61,277 bases of DNA from Cyanobacteria bacterium K_Offshore_surface_m2_239 (GCA_016882305.1 VGQX01000002.1:1-61277), one strand, 5' to 3'. Shown: positions 25,943 to 36,174, counted from the stretch's first letter. Numbers and translations: made by a program. Notes: a model not told the origin generated them from the sequence alone.

Positions 25943-28900
25943 TCAGGGGGTCCAGGGCCAAGGGCGATGGATGTCCTGAAGGGCGGTCACCTCCACGGTG
26001 CGCTGCTCCTGCAGGGCGGCGATTCCCTCCACAGCGGCGCGGGCGCCCGCCAAGGTGGTGACGGTGGGCACGTCGTAGTCGAGGGCGGCGCGCCGGAGAT
26101 AGCGGTCGTCGTGGACAGCCTGGCGCCCCACCGGCGTGTTGATCACCAGCTGAATCTGGCCGGAGCGGATGGCATCCTCGATGTTGGGCCGACCCTCATG
26201 CACCTTGAGGATGGCGTGCACCTCCAAGCCCGCGTCCCGGAGCGCGGCGGCCGTGCCCGCGGTGGCCACCAGGGCGAAGCCCTTGTCCGCCAGTTCCCGC
26301 GCCACCGGCACGAGGGCGGACTTATCCTTGTCGTGAGTCGAAACAAACACGGTGCCGCGGGTGGGGAGCGCCGAGCCCGCCGCCAGCTCCGCCTTCGCGT
26401 AGGCCAGGCCGAAGCTGGCGGCCAGACCCATCACCTCCCCGGTGGAGCGCATCTCCGGCCCGAGCAGCGAGTCGGAACCGGGAAAGCGCTGGAAGGGCAG
26501 GACGGCCTCTTTCACCGACTGCCGGGGAACCGGAGGTTCTTCCCGGAGCCCGAGTTCGGCAAGGGTGGCGCCGGCCATCAACCGGCTGGCGATCTTGGCC
26601 AGGGGCACCCCGGTGGCCTTGGCCACGAACGGCACCGTGCGGGAGGCGCGGGGGTTGGCCTCAAGGATGTACACCACGCCCTGGCGCACGGCGAACTGAA
26701 GATTGATCAGGCCGCGGACCTCGAGGGCGCGGGCGAGCTCGATGGTCCACCCGCGAATGGTGGACAGGCAGTCGGGCGAGAGCGTGACCGCCGGCAGGCT
26801 GCAGGCGGAGTCCCCGGAATGAACACCCGCCGGCTCGATGTGCTCCATCAGGCCAGCGATCACCACCGTTCCCGAGTCATCGCAGAGGGCATCGACATCG
26901 ACTTCGATCGCATTTTCCAGAAACTGATCGATCAAGACCGGGTGGTCGGGCTCCACTTGCACCGCCTCAACCATGTAGCGATTGAGTTCCGATTCGTCAT
27001 AGACCACCTCCATCGCTCTGCCGCCAAGCACATAGCTGGGGCGCACCACCACGGGATAGCCCACCCGCTCCGCCACGCGCCGGGCCTCCGCCTCGCTGCG
27101 GGCCAGGCCGTTGCTGGGTTGCCGGATGCCCAAGCGCTGGAGAATCTCCTGAAACTGCTCGCGATCCTCGGCGCGGTCGATGGAGATTGGCGAGGTCCCC
27201 CAGAGCTGGGTGCCCGTGGCCTGCCCCTCCGGAGTGGCCAGCCATCGCATCAGAGGGATCGCCAGCTTGAGAGGCGTCTGTCCGCCAAATTGCACGATCA
27301 ATCCCTCCGGTCGCTCCGCCTCAATCACATTGAGCACATCCTCCAGAGTGAGGGGCTCGAAATAGAGCCGATCACTGGTGTCGTAATCCGTGGAGACCGT
27401 TTCGGGATTGCTGTTCACCATCACCGTGGCGTAGCCCGCATCCCGCAAGGCAAAAGAGGCATGGCAACAGCAGTAGTCAAATTCAATGCCCTGACCGATG
27501 CGATTGGGCCCCCCCCCGAGGATCATTACCTTGCGACGGCTTTCCTGACGGACCTCATCCGCTGGCGGCAGACGCAACAGGGCCCCATCCTCTCGCAAGC
27601 GATAGAGGGGACGTTCATAGGTGGAATAGTGATAAGGAGTGCTGGAGGCGAATTCCGCCGCGCAGGTGTCCACGGTCTTGAACAGAGCCTTCACGCCGAG
27701 CTCTTGCCGATGACGCCGCACCAGCAACTCCTCGCTGCCCGTGGCCCAGGCCACCTGGCGATCAGAAAACCCCAGCTGCTTGAGCTCCAACAGGGAGGCC
27801 GCGTCGAGATCGGCCAGGCGACGCCCCCGCAGAAGCCGTCGCTCCGCCTCCAGCAGCCCCCGCAACTTGGCCAAAAACCAGGGATCAATGCCGCTCAAGG
27901 CGTGAATCTCCGCATCGGCCCGACCCGCATGCATCGCCGTCCGCACCGCCAGGATGCGATCCGGGGAGGGCACGCGCAGCTGGCGCTCCAGATCGCTGGC
28001 CTCGGGCTGGGGATCCGGTCGATCGCACCCCCAGCCGGCCAGGCCGGTTTCCAGGGAGCGGAGGGCTTTCTGGAACGACTCCTCAAAGGAACGCCCGATG
28101 GCCATCGCCTCGCCCACCGATTTCATGGACGTGGTGAGGACGGGGGGACTGCCGCGGAATTTCTCAAAGGCAAAGCGTGGAATCTTGGTGACCACGTAAT
28201 CGATGGTGGGCTCAAAACACGCGGGGGTGGCGCCTGTGATGTCATTGATGATCTCGTCCAGGCTGTATCCCACAGCCAGCCGGGCCGCAATCTTCGCGAT
28301 CGGAAAACCCGTGGCCTTGCTGGCCAAGGCGGAGGATCTTGACACGCGAGGATTCATCTCGATCACCACCACTTCTCCATCCTCGGGATTGATGGCGAAT
28401 TGGATGTTGCTGCCGCCGGTGTCCACGCCGATCTCGCGGATGATGGCAATGGCCTGATCGCGCAGACGTTGATATTCGCGATCTGTCAGCGTCTGGGCTG
28501 GAGCCACGGTGATCGAATCGCCGGTGTGCACCCCCATGGGGTCGAGGTTTTCGATGGAGCAAACGATCACCACGTTGTCGGCCTGATCCCGCATCACCTC
28601 CAGCTCAAACTCCTTCCAGCCGAGAAGGGATTGCTCGATCAGGATCTGGGAGACGGGGGACGCCTCCAGTCCGCTCTTGCAGATCGCGCGGAATTCCTCG
28701 GGGTTGTAAGCGATGCCCCCCCCGGAGCCGCCCAGGGTGAAGGCGGGTCGGATCACCCTGGGGTAGCTGCCGATGGCCTCACCCACGGCTTCCGCCTCCT
28801 CCAGGCTGTTGGCGATCCCGGACGGACAGACGGCGACGCCGATGCGCTCCATGGCCTCTTTGAAGAGCAGGCGATCTTCCGCCTTGCGGATGGCCTGCAG

Positions 28901-29257
28901 GTTCGCCCCGATCAGCTCGACGCCAAACCGCTCCAGGGTGCCGTTCTCCGCCAAGGCCACGGCCAGATTGAGCGCCGTCTGACCGCCCATGGTGGGCAGC
29001 AGCGCCTGAGGTCGCTCCCGCTCGATCACCCGCGCCACCACCTCGGGGGTGAGGGGCTCGATGTAGGTGCGATCGGCCAGGTCCGGATCCGTCATGATCG
29101 AGGCCGGATTGGAGTTGACCAGCACCACCTCAAACCCCTCCGCGCGGAGGGCCTTGCAGGCCTGGGTGCCGGAATAATCGAATTCGCAGGCCTGGCCGAT
29201 CACGATCGGCCCAGAGCCCAGCAGCAGGATGCGTCGCAAATCCGTGCGGCGGGGCAT
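25943..29257 (-). CDS. carB: Carbamoyl-phosphate synthase large subunit
   Basis: CarB makes carbamoyl phosphate for arginine and pyrimidines, with ammonia delivered by CarA. The 1104 residues show the duplicated ATP-grasp synthetase halves ([21 protein letters not shown] at the start; [19 protein letters not shown] in the second half), metal/ATP motifs FGGQTPLK and [14 protein letters not shown], and a C-terminal allosteric MGS-like domain ([14 protein letters not shown]). ATG at 29257 matches the family start [14 protein letters not shown]. It is convergent with the MscS channel gene (30 bases) and divergent from the DUF3318 gene. Confidence 0.96.
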   Translation of the reverse strand: MPRRTDLRRILLLGSGPIVIGQACEFDYSGTQACKALRAEGFEVVLVNSNPASIMTDPDLADRTYIEPLTPEVVARVIERERPQALLPTMGGQTALNLAVALAENGTLERFGVELIGANLQAIRKAEDRLLFKEAMERIGVAVCPSGIANSLEEAEAVGEAIGSYPRVIRPAFTLGGSGGGIAYNPEEFRAICKSGLEASPVSQILIEQSLLGWKEFELEVMRDQADNVVIVCSIENLDPMGVHTGDSITVAPAQTLTDREYQRLRDQAIAIIREIGVDTGGSNIQFAINPEDGEVVVIEMNPRVSRSSALASKATGFPIAKIAARLAVGYSLDEIINDITGATPACFEPTIDYVVTKIPRFAFEKFRGSPPVLTTSMKSVGEAMAIGRSFEESFQKALRSLETGLAGWGCDRPDPQPEASDLERQLRVPSPDRILAVRTAMHAGRADAEIHALSGIDPWFLAKLRGLLEAERRLLRGRRLADLDAASLLELKQLGFSDRQVAWATGSEELLVRRHRQELGVKALFKTVDTCAAEFASSTPYHYSTYERPLYRLREDGALLRLPPADEVRQESRRKVMILGGGPNRIGQGIEFDYCCCHASFALRDAGYATVMVNSNPETVSTDYDTSDRLYFEPLTLEDVLNVIEAERPEGLIVQFGGQTPLKLAIPLMRWLATPEGQATGTQLWGTSPISIDRAEDREQFQEILQRLGIRQPSNGLARSEAEARRVAERVGYPVVVRPSYVLGGRAMEVVYDESELNRYMVEAVQVEPDHPVLIDQFLENAIEVDVDALCDDSGTVVIAGLMEHIEPAGVHSGDSACSLPAVTLSPDCLSTIRGWTIELARALEVRGLINLQFAVRQGVVYILEANPRASRTVPFVAKATGVPLAKIASRLMAGATLAELGLREEPPVPRQSVKEAVLPFQRFPGSDSLLGPEMRSTGEVMGLAASFGLAYAKAELAAGSALPTRGTVFVSTHDKDKSALVPVARELADKGFALVATAGTAAALRDAGLEVHAILKVHEGRPNIEDAIRSGQIQLVINTPVGRQAVHDDRYLRRAALDYDVPTVTTLAGARAAVEGIAALQEQRTVEVTALQDIHRPWPWTP

Positions 29258-29417
29258 GGTGCGTGGGAGGGCAAAACAAGGCCAGCCTCTCACGCGTGCG
29301 GCCATCTCCCACCGCGTCCCACCTCCTTCGCTGGCGGGATCGCTAATCTGGTGGGGGGTTCCCGGATCAATGGGGACCATCCCACGCCCTCCTTCCACCC
29401 ATCCCACCCCACCATCG

Positions 29418-30053
29418 ATGAGTGAACTCCAGCGCCTTAAGGGGTTGCTTCCGCCGGAAATGCAGAGCTGGGTGTTCGTCGAGGCCGCCGCATCCGTCGA
29501 TCCGCCCTTGATCACCCTTGAGGAGATCGGCCGTGATGAGGTGGAGATCCAGGTCGACCTGGAGAAATGGGATCAGCTCGCTCTCGACCACCGCAACCTG
29601 CTCTTCTGGCATGAGGTGGGTCGCGTTCAGAACGACTCCATTCCGAGGGATGGATGGGAGATGGCAGCCCTGGCGATCGGCCTGGGGGGCGCGATCGGTG
29701 AGTTGTGGGTTCAAGATGGGTTGCTGCTGCTCGTGGCGATGGGGCTCTCCGGCTTCGCTGGCTACCGCCTTTATCTCAAGAACAATTCCGAAAAGCGACT
29801 CCAGGACGCCATTCAGGCCGATGAGTGCGCCATCGAGCTGGCCTGCCGCTTCGGGTACTCCCTGCCCAACGCCTACAAGAGCCTGGGGGGCGCACTGAAG
29901 GAGCTGGTGGAGCAGAGCCGCAAGAAACGCAAGCGGGCCTTCTACGAAAACCGCTTGGAGGCCCTGCGCAAGAGCGCTGGCAAGGCCCGAGCCGAGATGG
30001 CCCAGCAGCAAGGTTCACGCCAATCCCTCAGCAGTGAAAACGTCTATGGCTGA
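29418..30053 (+). CDS. DUF3318 family membrane protein
   Basis: A 211-residue protein of the cyanobacterial DUF3318 family. It begins [24 protein letters not shown], has acidic [17 protein letters not shown], and two hydrophobic segments (about 80-115). The C-terminal half is a basic helical region ([25 protein letters not shown]) that may be a cytoplasmic coiled coil. Function unknown. Its stop overlaps the rsfS start region by eight bases, which implies coupling with translation-related genes. Confidence 0.8.
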   Translation: MSELQRLKGLLPPEMQSWVFVEAAASVDPPLITLEEIGRDEVEIQVDLEKWDQLALDHRNLLFWHEVGRVQNDSIPRDGWEMAALAIGLGGAIGELWVQDGLLLLVAMGLSGFAGYRLYLKNNSEKRLQDAIQADECAIELACRFGYSLPNAYKSLGGALKELVEQSRKKRKRAFYENRLEALRKSAGKARAEMAQQQGSRQSLSSENVYG

Positions 30054-30501
30054 CCCTTCCGAGGAACGACGCGACGCCCCTGCGGATTTCAACAGCGAAG
30101 CCTTGGCACGGCTGGCCGCTGAGGCATGTGACGACCGTAAGGCCGTGGACATTCGTCTGATCCGCGTTGAGGATGTGTCATCTCTGGCCGACTGGTTCGT
30201 GATCTGCTCGGGCCTGAGCGACGTGCAGGTGCGCGCCATCGCCCGGTCCGTCGAAGATCGGTTGGCGGAGGAGGCGCACCGTCTTCCCCTGCGCCGGGAA
30301 GGGCAACGGGAAGGCCGCTGGCTTTTGCTGGATTACGGCGAGCTGATCGTCCACGTGCTCACCCCCCAGGAACGCCAGTATTACGATCTGGAAGTGTTCT
30401 GGCGCCACGGCGATCAGCATCGATTCGCTCCGTCACCCGCCATCACCCCCGCGACCTCACCCGCCGCCGCGATCGCCGGCTCCCCTGTACCCGGTGCCTG
30501 A
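30046..30501 (+). CDS. rsfS: Ribosomal silencing factor RsfS
   Basis: RsfS binds ribosomal protein uL14 and blocks subunit joining under starvation. The core of the 151-residue protein is standard: EACDDRKAVDIRLIRVEDVSSLADWFVICSG, then SVEDRLAEEAH and the C-terminal WLLLDYGELIVHVLTPQERQYYDLEVFW. The last 30 residues are a Pro/Ala-rich extension not seen in short homologs. ATG at 30046 is preferred to an in-frame GTG four codons upstream. It overlaps DUF3318 by eight bases and precedes CGLD27 by nine. Confidence 0.93.
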   Translation: MADPSEERRDAPADFNSEALARLAAEACDDRKAVDIRLIRVEDVSSLADWFVICSGLSDVQVRAIARSVEDRLAEEAHRLPLRREGQREGRWLLLDYGELIVHVLTPQERQYYDLEVFWRHGDQHRFAPSPAITPATSPAAAIAGSPVPGA

Positions 30502-30510
30502 ACCAACGGC

Positions 30511-31053
30511 GTGAACGAGCCCCCTTCCTCACCATCGACCGATTTCGGCAGGGATCCCATCGATCCCGCGATTCCTTGCCCTGTGGACCCTGAGCAGCTG
30601 CCGCTGGAGGAATACCGACAGCTGGAGCGGTCGTTGTTCTTCCGCTGGCCAGCCAAGGGCGCCGGGGAACTGGTTCGCTTCCTTCTGGTGTCCTGGCTGG
30701 GAGCCCTTCCTATCGGCCTGCTCGTGGCCAGCGGAAGCTGGAGTCTGAAGTCACACGCCCCCCGCCTGGCCATCGCCGCCCTTACGGTCACCCTGGTCCT
30801 GCCTCTGCTGCTCTTGCTGCGCCAATGGCTGGGCTGGTCGCGCCTGCATGGCCGCCTCTGTTCCGAGCGGGTGGAGTACGAGGAATCGGGCTGGTATGAC
30901 GGCCAGGTGTGGGAAAAACCACTGGCCTGGCGCCAGCGCGATCTCCTCGTGGCTCAGCATCAGGTGGGTCCCGTCTTGCGGAGACTTCGGCAAGGCATTC
31001 TCTGGATTCTGCTGCTGATGGGATTGGGAACCGGCCTCTGTCAAGCTCTCTGA
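30511..31053 (+). CDS. CGLD27-like membrane protein (DUF1230)
   Basis: A 180-residue protein of the CGLD27 family, conserved in cyanobacteria, plants and algae. CPVDPEQLPLEEYRQLERSLFFRWP is the conserved N-terminal block; hydrophobic helices follow (about 50-70 and 82-100), then YEESGWYDGQVWEKPLAWRQRDLL, the family hallmark, and a final helix (about 158-178). The start is a GTG at 30511. A chloroplast homolog is linked to iron and photosynthesis in genetic studies, but the function here is unknown. It is probably co-transcribed with rsfS. Confidence 0.85.
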   Translation: MNEPPSSPSTDFGRDPIDPAIPCPVDPEQLPLEEYRQLERSLFFRWPAKGAGELVRFLLVSWLGALPIGLLVASGSWSLKSHAPRLAIAALTVTLVLPLLLLLRQWLGWSRLHGRLCSERVEYEESGWYDGQVWEKPLAWRQRDLLVAQHQVGPVLRRLRQGILWILLLMGLGTGLCQAL

Positions 31054-31092
31054 AGCAGTCCCCGCGGCTCCGCCATACCCCTTGTTGCCCCC

Positions 31093-32061
31093 ATGACCCT
31101 GACCTCCAGCTTTTCCGGAGCCAACCGTGCCCTGGTACCCCAGCTGCAGGTGCGCTTGTTGCGGGATGGCATTCCGGAGTCCTGTCATCGGGTCCATGCC
31201 GTGGTCTGCGATCAGCGGGGGAGGGTGCTGATGCGGGCGGGCGATCCACAGTTGCTGGCCTTTCTGCGATCGGCCCTCAAGCCGTTTCAAGCCACGGTGT
31301 TTGTCAGCAGCGGCGCCGCCGAGCGTTATGGGGCCGGAGATCGCGGTCTGGCGATCGCCTGCGCCTCCCACGCGGGCACGACGGCCCACGCCCGCGAGGC
31401 GTTTCGCCTGTTGTGGGGGGCCCAGGTGGACGTGCAGGCCTTGCGGTGCCCCCCCCCCGAGGAGGGACAGAGCCCCCTGCGACACAACTGCTCGGGCAAG
31501 CACGCCGCGTTCCTCGCCGCCTGTCGCCTGCTCCACTGGCCCCTCGAGAGCTACCTCCAGAACGACCACCCTCTGCAGCGGGAGGTGTTCAAGCGGGTCG
31601 GTGAACTGCTCGCCCTGCCGCCCGCGGAACTGGTGGCGGCACGGGATGACTGCGGGGCCCCCACCCTGCAGTTGCAGCTGGCGCAGATGGCCCTGCTCTT
31701 CGCTCACCTCGGCGCCGGCACCCAGCCCGACCTGGAGAAGCTGAGCCGCGCGATGCTGGCTTATCCCGAGCTGGTGGCGGGGGAGGGGCGCTTCGACACG
31801 GAGCTGATGCGCCTGGCCCATGGGCAGGTGGTGAGCAAAGGGGGCGCGGAAGGGATCCAATGCCTGACCCGCGTGGGCGAGGGTCTCGGGGTGGCCATCA
31901 AGGTGGAGGACGGCCAGTCCCGGGCCAAACACGCGGTGGCGCTGCACGTGTTGAAGCAGCTGGAGTGGTTGACACCGATGCGCTTCGAGGAGTTGAGCGA
32001 GCGCTTTCTCGCGCCCGCGCCGCACCTGAAACTGGAGGTGGTTGGAGATCTCAGGGTCTGA
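31093..32061 (+). CDS. L-asparaginase II-family protein
   Basis: A 322-residue asparaginase of the Rhizobium ReAV-like type, distinct from the bacterial AnsA/B fold. Hallmarks are SALKPFQA (Ser/Lys pair at about residues 59-66), LRHNCSGKHAAFLA (about 128), DDCGAPTLQLQL (about 185) and GIQCLTRVGEGLGVAIKVEDG late in the sequence. It would hydrolyse L-asparagine to aspartate and ammonia in the cytosol. It lies 40 bases after CGLD27 and just upstream of the initiator tRNA. Confidence 0.85.
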   Translation: MTLTSSFSGANRALVPQLQVRLLRDGIPESCHRVHAVVCDQRGRVLMRAGDPQLLAFLRSALKPFQATVFVSSGAAERYGAGDRGLAIACASHAGTTAHAREAFRLLWGAQVDVQALRCPPPEEGQSPLRHNCSGKHAAFLAACRLLHWPLESYLQNDHPLQREVFKRVGELLALPPAELVAARDDCGAPTLQLQLAQMALLFAHLGAGTQPDLEKLSRAMLAYPELVAGEGRFDTELMRLAHGQVVSKGGAEGIQCLTRVGEGLGVAIKVEDGQSRAKHAVALHVLKQLEWLTPMRFEELSERFLAPAPHLKLEVVGDLRV

Positions 32062-32115
32062 ACCGCATCCTCGGCGCGGGGCGCAGGGCCATGGCCTGGT
32101 AGGATTCACTCATGA

Positions 32116-32192
<77 letters not shown>

Positions 32193-32202
32193 ATACTCTC
32201 GC

Positions 32203-32227
32203 AAGGGCAATCATTTGCCCTTTTTTT
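32203..32227 (+). terminator. Intrinsic terminator after tRNA-fMet
   Basis: AAGGGCAA (32203-32210) pairs with TTGCCCTT (32215-32222) around a four-base loop and is followed by a T run, giving a standard intrinsic terminator 11 bases downstream of the tRNA CCA end. Confidence 0.9.
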
Positions 32228-32570
32228 GTTGGATGATCCTGTCCGTCTGGACAAGCTCAACCGCCTGGTCATCACGGGAACGATCCGCTTGCTGGGCAGC
32301 TTCAGCCCCAGCGCGGGCACCCTTCCGTTCGCCTCCCTCACAGACGGCCGAGGATGTGTGCTCTCCATTGACAGTGGCACCATCCGTCTCATGGACAGTT
32401 TCAACGGAGCCAACGGTGCCCATCCCTCCGCCGCGCTGATCTCGGTGGGCTCACAGCTGGGTCGGGGGGCCCTGCCCCCGCTGGGGGCTGGAGCGGGGCT
32501 GAACTGGAGCCACCGTCTGCGACAGCGGGAGAGCCGTCTGCGGCAGGTGGCGACTTCTGGGCGGAACTGA
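32226..32570 (+). CDS. Doubtful hypothetical protein (114 aa)
   Basis: An open frame beginning at a TTG in the terminator T run. It contains a small internal repeat (GTIRLLGSF and GTIRLMDSF) and a Gly-rich stretch. I do not recognise the protein and the start is unconvincing; a fragment of a larger degraded protein or chance coding is as likely. It fills most of the 407 bases between the tRNA and the fucosyltransferase gene, where I see no other gene. Confidence 0.25.
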   Translation: MLDDPVRLDKLNRLVITGTIRLLGSFSPSAGTLPFASLTDGRGCVLSIDSGTIRLMDSFNGANGAHPSAALISVGSQLGRGALPPLGAGAGLNWSHRLRQRESRLRQVATSGRN

Positions 32571-32599
32571 GGCTCGGCAGGGATCCGAGAGAAGGGAAA

Positions 32600-33469
32600 T
32601 CAGGAGCCTGGACGACCAAGCACGTTGGCATAGAACGCACAGAGTCGCTCCAGTTGCCAATAAGGAGTGGGGACATTATTCACAAAACAAGCCGCCTGCT
32701 GATACTGGCGGAAGAGATCATCATTCTGGTCAATGGCTTTGATGACCTCGACAACCTCCTCATCGGAGGAGTAATCCATGGAGTTGATATAGGAATCAGG
32801 GGAAAAATCTTCGGCAACATCGGGGTTGCCCCAATAAATAGGAATTGAGCCAGACAGCAATGGGTCAAGAATCTTTTCCGTCGTATAACCAGGTGAACTT
32901 TCGTTTTCGAAGGCTATATTAAATTTGTAGTACCTTAGAAATTTAATCTTATTTTCCACGGTATATCCGGTGTTGTTCATCCACTTGCCAGCAGAATCAA
33001 CAGGTTTGTATGCCTGGAGAGCATGAAAGAACTCATTTCTTCTTTTCGGCTTTCCATTGCCAAAGATAAAACTGCAAAAGCGATCCCTGGGTTCTGAGAA
33101 TCGAGGTCCCTTCACACGATCCAGAAGAATTTGGAGCATGGAATCCACGCCCTCCGGTAGACCCAGCCCCCTGGATTGATACCACGCATGGTAAAGATAT
33201 ACCGGCAAACGCAAGTTGCGTTCAGTTGTTGGCTGAAAACTGATGGAGAAGTCGCACTGACTTTCGTTGGGCTTGACATTTTCACCAGTATAAAATAACT
33301 TTCGACAAGTAAATTTCTTTTTTCGATCACCAAAACTTGAGCAGATGAGGACATCCGGCCATAGTCGGGTTAGTTTATAGCGAAAACCGAAGAGATCAAG
33401 AGTGTGGGTAAAAAAGTTGTTGGTTGGATCAAACGCTCCCCAAAAATCATCAAACCACAAACGAATCAT
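32600..33469 (-). CDS. Glycosyltransferase family 10 (alpha-1,3-fucosyltransferase-like)
   Basis: A 289-residue GT10-like enzyme, which transfers fucose (or a related sugar) from GDP-sugar to a glycan. The GT10 signature is clear: YYKFNIAFENESSPGYTTEK followed by ILDPLLSGSIPIYWGNPDV, the nucleotide-sugar-binding motif. The N-terminus (RLWFDDFWGAF) and FCSFIFGNG block fit the family. No membrane anchor is seen, so it is probably cytosolic and acts on a surface polysaccharide precursor. The gene is clearly AT-richer than its neighbours and stands alone, suggesting horizontal acquisition. Confidence 0.88.
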   Translation of the reverse strand: MIRLWFDDFWGAFDPTNNFFTHTLDLFGFRYKLTRLWPDVLICSSFGDRKKKFTCRKLFYTGENVKPNESQCDFSISFQPTTERNLRLPVYLYHAWYQSRGLGLPEGVDSMLQILLDRVKGPRFSEPRDRFCSFIFGNGKPKRRNEFFHALQAYKPVDSAGKWMNNTGYTVENKIKFLRYYKFNIAFENESSPGYTTEKILDPLLSGSIPIYWGNPDVAEDFSPDSYINSMDYSSDEEVVEVIKAIDQNDDLFRQYQQAACFVNNVPTPYWQLERLCAFYANVLGRPGS

Positions 33470-33711
33470 GACTGTTGTTCCTCTCTGTTGGCTCTTTGCT
33501 GGATCGGGTGTTCATGACGGGACCATGGTCCTGAATCAGAGGCTTCAGGAAGGGCTGTACTCAGATGAACGGAGACCTCAAGCATCATTTCTCGAACCAA
33601 CTTGTGTTGCGCTCCCACCATTTGAAACACGTTTTCAATGTCTTCTTATTCACGATTGATTTTACATAGTCCTCTCCATACTGGCAAGAGTGCCCTTGCG
33701 AGACTGGCGTC

Positions 33712-35424
33712 ATGGCAACCTCCTCTGATCCTTCCCCTACGTGCGCAACGATGACTTCGCGGACGCGGTTCCAGCCCTCGGACGACCCCGTGGATGCGGT
33801 TGTGGTGGGAGCTGGTGCCAGCGGCGGAGTGGCCGCCATGGTGCTCGCCGAAGCAGGGTTGAAGGTTCTCGTCTTGGAGGCTGGTCCGGCTTGGTCAGCG
33901 GAACGCGCCCTGGGCCGCGAACCCCTCAACACCCTGCGGCGTCTGGCCTGTCTGGCCAGTGGCCAGCATCGCCTTCAGGCCAACCACCCCGGGTACTGGA
34001 AACATAATCCACAGTTATTCATCGATGAGCGCCGTCATCCCTGGAGAACGCCGGCGGACGCGCCGTTTCTCTGGACCCGGGGTCGCCAGGTGGGTGGAAA
34101 GACGCTCACCTGGGGAGGCATCACCCTGAGGCTCTCGGACTATGAGTTCAAGGCGGGGCAATGGGATGGGCGGAGTCCCTCCTGGCCCATCGGCCATGAC
34201 GACCTGGACCCGTACTACACACGCCTGGAGCGTCTGCTCGGGGTCCATGGCCAACGGGATGGCCTGTCCCAGCTGCCCGACGGTTCCTTTCAGGATCCCC
34301 TGCCCCTGACCCCCGGGGAACAGGTTCTGCGACGGGCGGCGGCCCGTGAGCTGGGCCTCCCCCTGATCCCTTCCCGCGGATTTGCCAAGCATTCCCCCCA
34401 AAAGGACGGACCCTGGCCGCGGTCAAGCGCTCAGGGCTCCACCCTCGCGCGGGCGTTGGCCACCGGGCGCGTGCGAGTGCGCTCCCTGGCGGCGGTGAGC
34501 CATCTCTGGATGGAGCCCTCGGGCGATCGCGCCAAGGGGGTGGTGCTGGTGGATGGCGAAAGCGGCCGCCTGAAGCGGGTGGCCGCCGATCTTGTGGTGC
34601 TCGGCGCTTCCACAATTGAAACCCTGCGGATTCTTCTTCACTCCCGCGCCGGGCTTGATGGCCCTCCGTTGATCGATTCCTCCGGCCAGCTCGGCTGCCA
34701 TCTGATGGATCACATCTCCAGCAGCCGCTTCTTCCGGTTGCCGGTGGAGGGAAACCCGGGGGCCATGGCGGAGCTCTCCGGGGCGGGCAGCTGTTTTCTC
34801 CCCAACACGTTGTTCGGTCCCCACCAGGCGGCGACCTTTGCTCGCGGCTATGGACTCTGGGCCGCCGTGCAGCGCTTTGATCCCCCCCGAAGCTTCAAAC
34901 GGCGCCCAGACGAGGCCCTGGGGTTTCTGATCGGCCACGGGGAAGTGCTGCCATCGCACGCCAATCGCGTCAGCCTCTGTGACGACCAGCGGGACGCGCT
35001 GGGACTGCCCGTGCCGCAAATCACCTGCCGCTGGGGATCCAACGAACACGCCCTGGTGGCCCATATGGACGACCGCATGCGGGCCGTGGTGGCGGCCGCG
35101 GGTGGCACCCTGCTGCCTTTGGAGGATCTGGTGGTGCTCCCCGTCCTGGAGCCCTGGATCAAGGCCAGCCCAGCGTTGGGGATGGGTCCGGCCCCGCCGG
35201 GCTACTACATCCATGAGGTGGGAGGCGCCCGGATGGCCAGCGCGGAGGAGGAGGGGATGGTGGATCCATGGAACGCCTGCTGGCGAGCCCCCAATGTGCT
35301 GGTCGTCGATGGCGCCTGCTGGCCCAGCGCGGGCTGGCAAAGTCCCACACTCACCCTCATGGCTCTGAGCTGGCGAGCTTGCGAAGCGGCGCTGCGGCGA
35401 AAAGGAGCTGGCCTGAACGACTGA
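33712..35424 (+). CDS. GMC-family FAD oxidoreductase
   Basis: A 570-residue glucose-methanol-choline oxidoreductase. The FAD-binding Rossmann motif is DAVVVGAGASGGVAAMVLAEAG (start near residue 28) ending in VLVLEAG. It has GRQVGGKTLTWGG, the expected GMC block, and a C-terminal domain with YYIHEVGGARM and APNVLVVDGACWPSAGWQSPTLTLMALSWRAC, where the active-site His/Asn lie. The substrate is not evident; members oxidise alcohols or sugars. The start ATG is preceded by a 242-base gap shared with the divergent GT10 gene, in which I find no gene. A bidirectional terminator follows. Confidence 0.9.
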   Translation: MATSSDPSPTCATMTSRTRFQPSDDPVDAVVVGAGASGGVAAMVLAEAGLKVLVLEAGPAWSAERALGREPLNTLRRLACLASGQHRLQANHPGYWKHNPQLFIDERRHPWRTPADAPFLWTRGRQVGGKTLTWGGITLRLSDYEFKAGQWDGRSPSWPIGHDDLDPYYTRLERLLGVHGQRDGLSQLPDGSFQDPLPLTPGEQVLRRAAARELGLPLIPSRGFAKHSPQKDGPWPRSSAQGSTLARALATGRVRVRSLAAVSHLWMEPSGDRAKGVVLVDGESGRLKRVAADLVVLGASTIETLRILLHSRAGLDGPPLIDSSGQLGCHLMDHISSSRFFRLPVEGNPGAMAELSGAGSCFLPNTLFGPHQAATFARGYGLWAAVQRFDPPRSFKRRPDEALGFLIGHGEVLPSHANRVSLCDDQRDALGLPVPQITCRWGSNEHALVAHMDDRMRAVVAAAGGTLLPLEDLVVLPVLEPWIKASPALGMGPAPPGYYIHEVGGARMASAEEEGMVDPWNACWRAPNVLVVDGACWPSAGWQSPTLTLMALSWRACEAALRRKGAGLND

Positions 35425-35545
35425 GGCATCGGTGTGGAAGCCCTCACCGGATGGGAAGGGTTGTGTCAACCACCACAGAACCCAAGGCGAGGAACACGGA
35501 TCATTGCGAGGCGACCTAAAACGGGTCGGGCAAGGGAGAAAAATC

Positions 35546-35577
35546 AAAGCGGGGGTTGGCACCTCCGCTTTTTTTTG
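35546..35577. terminator. Bidirectional terminator between GMC and DUF2811 genes
   Basis: A hairpin (AAAGCGG ... CCGCTTT, with a short loop) followed on the plus strand by a run of eight Ts; on the minus strand the equivalent stem runs into TTTGATTTTT. It sits between the converging ends of the GMC gene (35424) and the DUF2811 gene (35605). Confidence 0.75.
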
Positions 35578-35604
35578 TCGAACGGCCAGCTCTGAACACC
35601 CTCC

Positions 35605-35865
35605 TCAGAAATCGGCGAAAAGACCCGCCAGATAGTGATCTTTCACGCTGGTCTCGCCAGCCCCATTTTGAAAGAGAAAGCCGGCCAGGGCTGATGTGAA
35701 CACACTGGAGTGATCCCATTGGGGATGACAGCGGATGAACTCCCGCATTCCCTGGAAGAGAGCTTCCGGAACCTCGGCCTCCAGACACACCCCTGGACGG
35801 CTCGTCGCGTTTTCGACCAGTCGAGCCGGCTCAGCCCACAAAGCTTCACATTGATGCCCCGCCAT
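35605..35865 (-). CDS. DUF2811 family protein
   Basis: An 86-residue protein carrying the DUF2811 core: VCLEAEVPEALFQGMREFI then CHPQWDHSSVFTSALAGFLFQNG and DHYLAGLF, the pattern of this small cyanobacterial family of unknown function. An ATG at 35865 is used; an open frame to 35934 would add 23 residues not conserved in the family. The region above it to 36255 (about 390 bases) contains no gene I can identify, but does contain the DnaA-box-like cluster. Confidence 0.75.
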   Translation of the reverse strand: MAGHQCEALWAEPARLVENATSRPGVCLEAEVPEALFQGMREFIRCHPQWDHSSVFTSALAGFLFQNGAGETSVKDHYLAGLFADF

Positions 35866-36098
35866 CTCTTCACTGGCGCTCGCTGGTGGGTCGGTCGTCA
35901 CAAGGCATGGCGGTACTGCAGCCCAGTAGGCCACACCTCGCGCGGTTTCGTCAAAGGCACGCAGCAGGGCGAACCGTTCAGGACCTGGCAGCCCAAACCC
36001 CTTATCTCCTCAGGGTTTGTTGTCTCCGCCAAGGGCTTGATTCTTTAGCACTTGCCCTCAAGGCCGGGTTGTCAAGGGAGAAATCCAGCGGAAGCGAG

Positions 36099-36174
36099 CT
36101 TTCCACAGAGGGCGGCCGGAATGCCCGAACTGCCCTCCAAACCTGTGGAAAAACTGGCCAAGACCTGTGGGAAA
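36099..36174. promoter_or_regulatory. Cluster of three DnaA-box-like sites
   Basis: CTTTCCACA at 36099-36107, an exact TGTGGAAAA (complement of TTTTCCACA) at 36144-36152, and TGTGGGAAA at 36166-36174. TTTTCCACA is the DnaA box form commonly described in cyanobacteria (recollection). Three sites, one exact and two with one mismatch, lie within 76 bases in a gene-free stretch (35866-36255). No AT-rich unwinding element is apparent. Could be a DnaA-titration or regulatory site rather than an origin. Confidence 0.4.

Noticed and set aside
33585-33713. 42-codon minus-strand frame between the GT10 and GMC genes
   Set aside because: Short, AT-rich, no recognisable family, and overlaps the GMC start.
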